This document shows positions 21,877 to 29,416 of a stretch of 32,770 nucleotides of DNA, one piece after another. The translations under genes were made by a program, and so were the position numbers. Every line of letters begins with the position of its first letter. The first letter of the stretch is position 1. Under the pieces are notes generated by a model. That model had not been told where the DNA came from. It worked only from the letters and a program-made list of their open reading frames with translations, and ran no database searches. Origin of the DNA: Acidobacteriota bacterium (lineage in GTDB: Bacteria; Acidobacteriota; Blastocatellia; Pyrinomonadales; Pyrinomonadaceae); the NCBI GenBank assembly GCA_020200135.1, contig JAIVJI010000109.1:1-32770 (forward strand), given 5' to 3'.

Positions 21877-23765
21877 ATGATTTTGGAACGGATGAGAAGA
21901 ACGCGCGCGGCGCTGGCCGCGCTCCTGCTGCTCGCCGCGACGCTCGGCCCCGCGCCGGCGCTCGCCGACGAGGGCATGTGGACTTTCAACAACCTGCCGC
22001 GCGCCGAGATTAAGAAACGCTACGGCTTCGAGGTCACGGACGAGTGGGTGCGCCGCGTCCAGTCGGCGACGGTGCGCTTCCCCAACGGGACGGGCTCTTT
22101 CGTCTCGCCCGAGGGGCTCGTCCTCACCAACTACCACATCGTCGAAGACATCGTCGGCGAGCTCTCGACGGCCGAGCGCGACCTGGCCAAGAGCGGCTTC
22201 GTCGCGCGCGCGCGCGCCGAGGAGCTGAAGATACCGGGCCTCGTGCTCGACCAGCTCGTCCGCATCGAGGACGTGACGGCGCGCGTCACCGGCGCGGTCA
22301 AGGCGGGCGCGACCGACGCCGACGCCGGGGCGGCGCGACAGGCCGAGATCGGCCGCATCGAGTCGGAGGCGTCGAAGTCGTCGGGGCTGCGCGCCGACGT
22401 GGTGACGCTCTACCGACGCAGCGGCTCAACACCGTCGCGCACCTCGAGTTCCTGCGCGACGCGGGAATCCCGCTCATCCTCCGCACGCTGGAGAGCCGAC
22501 GCGACGCGCTCAAGAAGTACATGGCCGGGGGCGAGGAGCAGAGGCGGCGCGGCCAGAACGAGCTGAACTACGCCGAGAACTTCATCAAGGTCTACAAGGG
22601 GCAGGTCGAGGGTCTGCGCGGCGGCGAGCTGATGGCGCGCAAGCGCGGCGAGGAGGCGGCGCTGCGCGCCTTCGCCGACTCGAAGGCGCGCACGCACAAG
22701 GAGTACGCCGGCGCGTGGGCCTCGGTGGCGAAGGCGCGCCGGGCGCTCTCGTCTTACGAGAGCGCCCGACGTCTGCTCGGCGGCACGACGCTCGCGGACT
22801 TCGCCAACACGGGCTTCAACACCGTCCTCTTCAACCACGCGCGCCTGCTCGTCCGCCTCGCCGACGAGGCGCCGAAGCCCGACGCCGAGCGCCTGCCCGA
22901 GTTCGCGGACGCGCGCCGCGCCGCGCTCGAAGCCGCGCTCTACTCGGAGGCGCCCGTCTACGCGGACTTCGAGCAGATGAAGCTCGCCGCCTCGCTCACG
23001 CTCCTGCGCGACGTCTACGGCGCGGAGCACGCGCTCGCGCGCAAGGTGCTCAAGGGCAAGACGCCCGAGGCGCGCGCCGCCGAGCTCATCTCCGGCACGA
23101 AGCTCAGGGACGTGGCCTTCCGCAAAGAACTCGCGGCGGGCGGGAAGAAGGCCGTCGAGGCTTCGACCGACCCTCTGGTCGTGCTCGCCCGCGAGATAGA
23201 CGCGGAGTCGCGCGAGGTGCGCCGGCGCTACGAGGAGGAGGTCCTCGGCGTCGAGCGTACCGCCTACGGCAAGATAGCGCGCGCGCTGTTCGAGAAGGAG
23301 GGCACGGGGCTCTACCCGGACGCGACGTTCACGCCGCGACTCTCCTACGGCGCGGTCAGGGGCTACAGGGAGAACGGGAAGACCGTCCGGCCCTTCACCT
23401 ACTTCGCCGGCCTCTACGAGCGCTCGGCGCGGCACGGCGGCAAGTTCCCGTACAACCTCGCGCCGCGCTGGGTCGAGCGGAAGGCCGAAGTTGACATGAA
23501 GGTGCCGTTCAACTTCGTCACGACCAACGACATCGTCGGCGGCAACTCCGGCTCGCCGACCTTCAACCGCGAGATGGAGCTGGTCGGGCTCATCTTCGAC
23601 GGCAACATCCAGTCGCTCGTCGGCAACTTCCACTACGACGAGTCGGTCAACCGCGCCATCTCGGTCGACTCGCGCGGGATGCTCGAAGCGCTGCGCGACG
23701 TGTACGGCGCCAGGGAGGTGGCCGACGAGCTGACGAGGTGGGCGGCCGCCGCCACGTCGGACTAA
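21877..23765 (+). pseudogene. S46-family dipeptidyl peptidase, internal deletion with frameshift
   Basis: From ATG 21877 (GAGAGGA upstream): signal peptide (AALLLLAATLGPAPALADEG), then MWTFNNLPRAEIKKRYGF, GTGSFVSPEGLVLTNYHIVED with the catalytic His87, and up to LRADVVTLYR. Near 22424 the frame changes; the second frame continues TQRLNTVAHLEFLRDAGIPL to the end, including GGNSGSPTFNREMELVGLIFDG with the catalytic Ser. In intact DPP7/DPP11-type enzymes (about 715 residues) roughly 85 residues lie between these points, among them the catalytic Asp and the GDPDNFTYPRYD-like segment. The combined pieces here total about 630 residues, so the gap matches. As written, the product would stop soon after residue 183 and be inactive. 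Confidence 0.85.
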
Positions 23766-23783
23766 AACTTCGCCACGCAGGCG

Positions 23784-23836
23784 CGGAGAGACGGAGACGC
23801 CGCTAAAGTCGATTTAGCGGCGTCTCCGTCTCTCCG
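23784..23836. repeat. perfect 24-bp inverted repeat between convergent genes
   Basis: Arms at 23784-23807 and 23813-23836 with a 5-base loop (GTCGA). The flank and arm consist of imperfect 7-base units related to CGGAGAG/ACGGAGA. It lies 19 bases after the S46 peptidase stop and 23 bases before the response-regulator stop on the other strand, so it could terminate both. Confidence 0.9.
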
Positions 23837-23858
23837 TCGTGAAAATGTTTTCGTGAGT

Positions 23859-24227
23859 TCAGGCGGCGGTGCCGAGAGCGCGCTCAAGCTCGCGGGGCAG
23901 CGCGTCGAAGCCGGGCTTGAGGACGAACCCCTGCGCGTCGCAGTCGAGCGACTTCTTCAAACGCGTGGGGTGGTCGCCCGAGTAGAAGACGATGGGCGTC
24001 TCCTTGTCGAATTCGCGTATCCCCTCGCACAGCTCGGCGCCCGAGCCGTCGGCGAAGCGGCTGTCGAGCAGGTAGAGGTCGAAGCCGCCGCCGCGCGCCA
24101 GCGCCAGCCCCTCCTCGACAGACCGGGCCGCCGCCACCTCGTAACCCCACCCTCCCAGCAGGTACGAGATGAGGAAACGCGTGTCCTCGTGGTCGTCTAC
24201 GAAAAGGATGCGAGGGTTTTCGCTCAC
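23859..24227 (-). CDS. single-domain response regulator
   Basis: Protein of 122 residues from GTG 24225-24227 with AGGAG seven bases upstream; the longer open frame has no such site. It is a receiver domain only: ILFVDDHEDTRF with the acidic pair (Asp11, Asp12), YLLDSRF with phospho-acceptor Asp55, VFYSGD in place of the usual Thr/Ser switch strand, and VLKPG with the conserved Lys. There is no output domain, so it would act by protein contact or as a phosphate relay. No kinase gene is adjacent. It diverges from the ankyrin-repeat gene across about 220 bases that include an A/T-richer stretch (24299-24330) likely to hold promoters. Confidence 0.9.
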   Translation of the reverse strand: MSENPRILFVDDHEDTRFLISYLLGGWGYEVAAARSVEEGLALARGGGFDLYLLDSRFADGSGAELCEGIREFDKETPIVFYSGDHPTRLKKSLDCDAQGFVLKPGFDALPRELERALGTAA

Positions 24228-24448
24228 GGGGGAACTCCTGTCGCTGCCGTCCGTCGGTTTCGTCTCGCCGTGCGGGGAGTCGCACGCCGTTCCGGTTTCG
24301 AGAAAAATTAGCAAAACTTCTGTGAAATTTCAACCGCCCCGGGGACAAATTCGCCAGAGTGTTCAACAAGGCTCAAGGATTCCTCAAGTGACCTCGTCCA
24401 TCCTGTTCTTCAGACGCTCGACGGCCGAAGGAGATTTGAGGGAGGGAA

Positions 24449-24787
24449 ATGAGGTACGAGGCGAACGACAACGTGAAGGGCAGGACGCCGCTGATGCTCG
24501 CGGCCTTCCGTGGGGACGCGGCGGCGGTGCTCAACCTGCTGGAGCGCGGCGCCGACGTGAACGCGAGGGACAGCGACGGCGACACCGCGCTGATGTTCGC
24601 GGCCTTCCGCGGGCACGGGCTGGTCGTCGCGCTGCTCTTGCAGTACGGCGCCAACGTCTACGCACGCGCGCGCAACGGCTGGACGGCGAGGAAGGCCGCG
24701 CAGTCCGGCCTCCACCACCGGCTCGCCGAGACGCTCCGCCGCGCCGAGACCGAAGGAGCGCCCGCGGCCGTCCACCACGTCAACTGA
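24449..24787 (+). CDS. small ankyrin-repeat protein
   Basis: Protein of 112 residues from ATG 24449 with GGAGGG a few bases upstream. No signal peptide. Two full ankyrin repeats and a partial third: KGRTPLMLAAFRGDAAAVLN, LLERGADVNARDSDGDTALM, FAAFRGHGLVVALLLQYGAN, then NGWTARKAAQSG. Ankyrin repeats bind other proteins; a partner cannot be named. The C-terminal 20 residues are unstructured in appearance. It is a single gene, convergent with the RNB ribonuclease gene 57 bases downstream. Confidence 0.9.
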   Translation: MRYEANDNVKGRTPLMLAAFRGDAAAVLNLLERGADVNARDSDGDTALMFAAFRGHGLVVALLLQYGANVYARARNGWTARKAAQSGLHHRLAETLRRAETEGAPAAVHHVN

Positions 24788-24844
24788 AACGGGAGGCGGG
24801 GGTCCAACCGCGAGGGAGGGCTCGGCGGGTGTCGGCTCAACACT

Positions 24845-26329
24845 TTACGCGCGCGCGAAGTCGATGAAGCCGCGCGCGGGGTCGGTCGAGACCAGGCGGA
24901 GGCGGACGCGGTCGCCGACGTCGAGGCCGCGCCAGCCGCGCATGACGCGGCCGTCCGCCGGCGGGCCGGAGAGGCGCGCGAACGTCCCGCCGGGTTTGAC
25001 GCCGGTGACGACCGCGTCGAACGTCTCGCCCACGCGCGCCGACAGCAGCGAGGCGGCGGCGACCTTGCGCATCCGACGCTCGACCTTGCTCGCGGCCGAC
25101 TCCATCAGGTTGCAGCGCGCGGCTATCAGCTCAAGCTCCTCGCGCGCGTAGGGCGCGGGCGCGCCCGAGGCGGCCGCCTTCAGGCAGCGCTGCGTGACGA
25201 GGTCTGGGAAGCGGCGGTTGGGCGCGGTCGAGTGCGTGTAGTCGTTGACGGCCAGTCCGAAGTGACCCTCCTGTTCGAGCCCCGGCGCCTCGACCAGGTA
25301 GTCGCCCGGCCCCATCAACTTCAGGACGGCGAGCGAGAGAGCGGCGTAGGAGGCCGGGTCGGCCTCGCGCCGCCGCGACATGAAGTCCGAGAGAGCGCGC
25401 GGGTCCGGCTCGGCGGGCAGCTCGTGGCCGAGCGCGGCGGCCGTCTCGACGATGCGCGGCCAGCGCTCGGGCGCGCGCACGACCCGCCTGAGCGACGGGA
25501 CGCCCTTCGACTGGAGCAGCTCGGCCATCGAGGTGTTGGCGGCGATCATCAGGCTCTCGATGATGACCTGCGCGCGGTTGTGCCGCCGCTCGTCGAGCCG
25601 CACGACGCGCCCGGTCTCGTCGACGACGGGCACCAGCTCCTCGCGCTCGAGCTCCAGCGCGCCGCAGCGCCGCCGCAGCTCGTGCAGGGCGCGCGCTATC
25701 TCGTCCTGGAGCCTGACCTGCTCCTCAAGACCCTCGACCTTTCGCACGGCCCCGGGCACGTCACCGCGCCCTTCGAGCCACGCGCCCGCTGAGTCGTAGT
25801 CCATCTTCGCGCGGTTGCGCACGAGCGCGCGGTAGACGCTCTCGCAGCGAACCTCGCCCTCCCCCGACACGCAGAGTTCCGTGACGACGGCGAGCCGGTC
25901 TTCGCCTTCGACGAGCGAGGTGAGGTCGGTCGAGAGCCGCTCGGGGAGCATCGGGAAGACGTGCGCGGGCGTGTAGACCGAGACGGTGTTTCGGGCGGCG
26001 TGGCGGTCTACGGCGGAGCCTTTGGGGACGTAGGCGTCGACGTCCGCGATGCCGACCAGCACGCGGAAGCCGCCCGATTCGCGCACGGCGTACTCCACCT
26101 GGTCGAGGTCGCGCGACTCGCGGTTGTCGATGGAAGACCAGAGCAGCCCGCGCAGGTCGCGCACGCCCGCGTCCGACGCGGCGAGCTCGGCCGGCGCCCC
26201 CAAACCCTCAAGCTCGCGCGCGACCTCCGCGGGGAAGTCGGGCTCGAACCCGGCGTCCGTCAGGGCCGCGCGCGCGACGGCGCGCAGGTCTGGCGTGTGG
26301 CGGCGCTTCACCTTTGCGTCGCCCCTCAC
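24845..26329 (-). CDS. RNB-domain exoribonuclease (RNase II/R family, short form)
   Basis: Protein of 494 residues. The catalytic RNB domain covers about 55-380: VRDLRGLLWSSIDNRESRDLDQ holds the metal-binding Asp cluster (SIDNxxSRDLDQ), VLVGIADVDAYVPKGSAVD, TPAHVFPMLPERLSTDLTSL, and YTHSTAPNRRFPDLVTQR are family signatures. A C-terminal S1-like region follows (VGETFDAVVTGVKPGGTFAR ... GLDVGDRVRLRL). The N-terminal cold-shock domains of full RNase R are absent, as in a known shorter bacterial form. It would degrade RNA 3' to 5'. ATG at 26327-26329; the start is three bases beyond the next gene's stop (26326) so the ends overlap by four bases, giving translational coupling with the upstream M24 gene. 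Confidence 0.93.
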   Translation of the reverse strand: MRGDAKVKRRHTPDLRAVARAALTDAGFEPDFPAEVARELEGLGAPAELAASDAGVRDLRGLLWSSIDNRESRDLDQVEYAVRESGGFRVLVGIADVDAYVPKGSAVDRHAARNTVSVYTPAHVFPMLPERLSTDLTSLVEGEDRLAVVTELCVSGEGEVRCESVYRALVRNRAKMDYDSAGAWLEGRGDVPGAVRKVEGLEEQVRLQDEIARALHELRRRCGALELEREELVPVVDETGRVVRLDERRHNRAQVIIESLMIAANTSMAELLQSKGVPSLRRVVRAPERWPRIVETAAALGHELPAEPDPRALSDFMSRRREADPASYAALSLAVLKLMGPGDYLVEAPGLEQEGHFGLAVNDYTHSTAPNRRFPDLVTQRCLKAAASGAPAPYAREELELIAARCNLMESAASKVERRMRKVAAASLLSARVGETFDAVVTGVKPGGTFARLSGPPADGRVMRGWRGLDVGDRVRLRLVSTDPARGFIDFARA

Positions 26330-27480
26330 TGCTCTTTCAGCACCAGCACGAGGTCGGTCTGGATGGGCTGGCCGGTGACTTCTATCCGGCCGTCACCGAC
26401 GTAGAGGTCGATCTCGGAGCGGACGCCGAAGTTGCCGGGCAGGTAGATGCCGGGCTCGATGGAGAAGCAGGTGCGCGGGATGATGCGGCGCGAGTCGCGC
26501 GTTTCGAGGTTGTCGATGTGGGCGCCGTTGCCGTGGACCTCCTCGCCGATGGAGTGCCCCGTCCGGTGCGTGAAGTACTCGCCGTAGCCCGCGCGCTCGA
26601 TGACGCCGCGCGAGACGTCGTCGACCTCCGCGCCCTTGATCTCGCGCCCCGACGCGACCGCTTCGCGGACGAACTCGATGGCGGCGTCGCGCGCGTCGCG
26701 GACGATCTGGAAGACTTTGACGTGCTCGTCCGACGGCGAGTCGCCGACGAAGCCCGTCCAGGTCTGGTCGGCGTAGACCGCGCCGGGCGCCTTGAGCTTG
26801 GCCCACACGTCGAGCAGGAGGAAGTCGCCGCGCTTGATGGGCGAGAACTTCTCCGCGTTCGGCTGGTAGTGCGGGCTGGCGGCGTTGGCGTTGACCGAGA
26901 CGATGGGGTGGTCGCCGTCGCACGTCATCCCCAGCTCCTCGAAGCGGCGCACCATGAACTGCTGTATCTCGTACTCGGTCACGGCCTCGCCGGCCCGAAT
27001 CCTGCGCCCGACCTCGGCGAACGCCCCCTGGATGATGTCGTGTATGTGCTCGGCGGCGGTGACGTGCGAGCGGTACTGCTCGTCGGTCCAGACGGCCTCG
27101 AAGAGCTGGACGAGGTCGGCGCTCGTCACCGGCTCGGCGCCGAGCGAGCGCACCAGCTCGATGGTGCCGGCGTCGACGCGCGAGACGTAGGGGATGTCGC
27201 CCGTCGGCGAGTACTGCATGGCGACGCGCTGACCGCCGGCCGTCGAGAGCGCGTCGCGCAGCAGCTCGTGCAGGCGCGGCCAGCTGCTGTAGACGAGTTT
27301 GCGCCCCGGCAACAGGTCGAGCTTGCCCTGCTCGATGGCGTGGTTGATGCGGGTGGGCTCGCCCTCGGCGGGGCTCTGGCGGAAGTCGTAGAAGAGCCAG
27401 CCGTCGAGATTCGCCTCGCGCAGCGCCCGCTGTATCTCGCCCACGCGCGCGGCGTTCGCGCCGTCCGAGGTCGTCGTCAT
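26326..27480 (-). CDS. M24-family Xaa-Pro aminopeptidase, probably short by about 25 residues
   Basis: Protein of 384 residues from ATG 27478-27480, with ACAGGAATC upstream. The pita-bread metallopeptidase domain (about 150-384) removes N-terminal residues before proline. Metal ligands are visible: Asp in LLLDVWAK and in YADQTW, His in THRTGHSIGEEVHGNGAH, Glu in CFSIEPGIYLPG, and Glu in VRSEIDLYVG. In the N-terminal domain YDFRQSPAEGEPTR is unusual: in relatives I recall, a segment of about 22-25 residues (NPIA ... RRWFYFV) lies between YDFR-S and PA-GEP. That suggests an in-frame deletion at about 27373-27376. The catalytic part is intact. The stop overlaps the RNB gene start, so the two are co-translated. 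Confidence 0.88.
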   Translation of the reverse strand: MTTTSDGANAARVGEIQRALREANLDGWLFYDFRQSPAEGEPTRINHAIEQGKLDLLPGRKLVYSSWPRLHELLRDALSTAGGQRVAMQYSPTGDIPYVSRVDAGTIELVRSLGAEPVTSADLVQLFEAVWTDEQYRSHVTAAEHIHDIIQGAFAEVGRRIRAGEAVTEYEIQQFMVRRFEELGMTCDGDHPIVSVNANAASPHYQPNAEKFSPIKRGDFLLLDVWAKLKAPGAVYADQTWTGFVGDSPSDEHVKVFQIVRDARDAAIEFVREAVASGREIKGAEVDDVSRGVIERAGYGEYFTHRTGHSIGEEVHGNGAHIDNLETRDSRRIIPRTCFSIEPGIYLPGNFGVRSEIDLYVGDGRIEVTGQPIQTDLVLVLKEQ

Positions 27481-27680
27481 GTTTTGATTCCTGTCCCCTT
27501 CCGGAGTTTATTTTGCGGCGTATTATGTTCCAAACGCGCGCCGCGCACAAAGGCCGCCGCGCCCTGCGGGGCTGCGACTTGTTTGCCTTCGCCCCTCATC
27601 CATGTATCATGTGGCGGAAAGCCAGACAGCGCGCCCCCTTTAGAGTTCTGCCAGACAGCACCCTGGAAGGAGTCACATAA

Positions 27681-29279
27681 ATGAGCGCACCCATAGACCA
27701 TACGGGAGCCGGGCGGACTGAGGTCTCCGACACTTCCGGCTTCGGCGGCCACCCGCGCGGCCTCTCCACACTCTTCTTCACAGAGATGTGGGAACGTTTC
27801 TCTTACTACGGGCTGCGCCCGCTGCTCGTCCTCTTCATGTCGGCCGCGCTGCTGGACGGCGGCTTCGGCTTCGAGCGCGGCCAGGCGTCGGCCATCGTCG
27901 GCATCTACGGCGCGAGCGTCTACCTCGCGTCGCTGCCGGGCGGCTGGATCGCCGACCGGCTGCTGGGACTGCGGCGCGCGATTCTCTACGGCGCGGTCTG
28001 CATCTCGGCCGGCCACATCTCCATCGGGCTGTCGGCGTTCGCGGGCGGCAAGCTCACGTTCTTCCTCGGGCTGATACTGATCGTCTGCGGCACGGGGCTC
28101 CTCAAGCCGAACATCTCGGCCATCGTCGGCGACCTCTACCCCGAGGGCGGGGCGCGGCGCGACGCGGGCTTCTCGATCTTCTACATGGGCATCAACCTCG
28201 GGGCCTTCCTCGGCTTCCTCGTCACGGGTTTCCTGGGCGAAAAACTCGGCTGGCACTGGGGCTTCGGCGCGGCGGGCGTCGGGATGCTCATCGGGCTGGT
28301 GGTCTTCGCCACGCGCGCGGGGAAGACGCTCGGCGACATCGGCATGCACCCGACCCGGGACCCGGACGCGGCCGTGCAGGCGCGCAAGGAGAAGCAGGTC
28401 AAGCTGGTGGTCGGCGTCGGCGTCGGCATCCTCGCGCTCGTCATCGTCATGGCGGCGACGGGCGTCATCACCATCGACGCGCAGGTCGTCGGCCAGTACA
28501 TGACCTACGTGCTCGTCGGGATCGCCGTCCTCTTCTTCACGTACATTTTCGCCGCGGGCGGCCTCGACCGCGACGAGAAGAAGCGCGTGCTGGTGATCGC
28601 GGTGCTGTTCGTCTTCGCCGCCATCTTCTGGTCGGCCTTCGAGCAGGCGCCGACCTCGCTCAACCTCTTCGCGGCGGACTTCACCGAGCGCACCGTCTTC
28701 GGCTGGGAAGTCCCCGCGACGTGGTTCCAGACATTTAACGCGGCGTTCATCATCCTGCTCTCGCCGATCTTCGCCGGCCTCTGGACGAAGCTCGGCGCGC
28801 GCGGGCGCGACTTTTCGAGCCCGGCGAAGTTCGCGCTCGGGCTCTTCTTCGCGGGGCTCGGCTTCCTGCTGATGATCCCGGCCGCCAACCTCGTCGTGAG
28901 CGGCGGCGGGGCGGCGAAGGTCGCCGCGTGGTGGCTCGTCGGGAGTTACTTCTTTCAGACAATCGGCGAGCTGTTCCTGAGCCCGGTCGGTCTCTCTTCG
29001 ATGACCAAGCTCAGCCCGCGCCGCTTCGTCGGGCAGATGATGGGCATCTGGTTCCTGGCCTCGGCGGTCGGCAACCTGATCGGCGGCCTCGTCGGCCATT
29101 ACGTCAATCCCGAAAAGCTCGAACAGATGCCGTTACTGTTTACCTACACCACCGTGGCGCTGATGGTCTCGGCCGGCGTGCTGGCGCTGCTCGCCATCCC
29201 GATTCGGAAGATGCTGAAGAAGGCTGACCAGCCCGAGAGCCCCGCGGCCGACCCCGACCTGAGCAGCGCGCGGGCGTAA
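27681..29279 (+). CDS. POT/PTR-family proton-dependent oligopeptide transporter
   Basis: Protein of 532 residues from ATG 27681 with AAGGAGT seven bases upstream. It has about 12-14 membrane helices and imports di- or tripeptides with protons. The PTR2 signature EMWERFSYYGLRPLLVLF (residues 35-52) carries the ExxERFxYY motif needed for proton coupling. FSIFYMGINLGAFLG is the second family signature. Helices are separated by a cytoplasmic loop near 225-245 rich in Lys (VQARKEKQVKL). The C-terminal tail is short. In this window it fits with the exported S46 and S9 dipeptidyl peptidases and the M24 aminopeptidase: extracellular dipeptide release, uptake, then hydrolysis. It is divergent from the M24 gene and ends before a long inverted repeat. 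Confidence 0.95.
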   Translation: MSAPIDHTGAGRTEVSDTSGFGGHPRGLSTLFFTEMWERFSYYGLRPLLVLFMSAALLDGGFGFERGQASAIVGIYGASVYLASLPGGWIADRLLGLRRAILYGAVCISAGHISIGLSAFAGGKLTFFLGLILIVCGTGLLKPNISAIVGDLYPEGGARRDAGFSIFYMGINLGAFLGFLVTGFLGEKLGWHWGFGAAGVGMLIGLVVFATRAGKTLGDIGMHPTRDPDAAVQARKEKQVKLVVGVGVGILALVIVMAATGVITIDAQVVGQYMTYVLVGIAVLFFTYIFAAGGLDRDEKKRVLVIAVLFVFAAIFWSAFEQAPTSLNLFAADFTERTVFGWEVPATWFQTFNAAFIILLSPIFAGLWTKLGARGRDFSSPAKFALGLFFAGLGFLLMIPAANLVVSGGGAAKVAAWWLVGSYFFQTIGELFLSPVGLSSMTKLSPRRFVGQMMGIWFLASAVGNLIGGLVGHYVNPEKLEQMPLLFTYTTVALMVSAGVLALLAIPIRKMLKKADQPESPAADPDLSSARA

Positions 29280-29291
29280 GGGAGTGGGAAA

Positions 29292-29408
29292 GTAGACAGT
29301 AGTCAGTAGTCAGTAGTCAGTAGGAAAAGCGAAGGCGGCGCGTCCCGGTTATAAACCGAGCGCGCCGCCTGTCTTTCTACTGACTACTGTCTACTGACTA
29401 CTGACTAC
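29292..29408. repeat. nested inverted repeat with GTAGTCA heptamers
   Basis: Outer arms at 29292-29323 and 29377-29408 (32 bases) pair apart from a few mismatches where ACA replaces TCA. Each is a tandem of GTAGTCA units. Inside, AGGCGGCGCG (29333-29342) pairs perfectly with 29361-29370, and a 5-bp stem (CGGTT/AACCG) sits in the loop. The element separates the convergent transporter and S9 peptidase genes. Confidence 0.9.
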
Positions 29409-29416
29409 TTCCTCAC

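Noticed and set aside
24228..24448. Possible small RNA or gene in the A/T-richer gap between the response regulator and the ankyrin gene
   Set aside because: No stable hairpin with a T tract and no coding frame with GC3 bias was seen; it is most simply a divergent promoter region.
27477..29099. Long minus-strand open frame over the POT transporter
   Set aside because: Mirror frame of a strongly supported transporter; the product is rich in Asp, Glu and Arg without domains.
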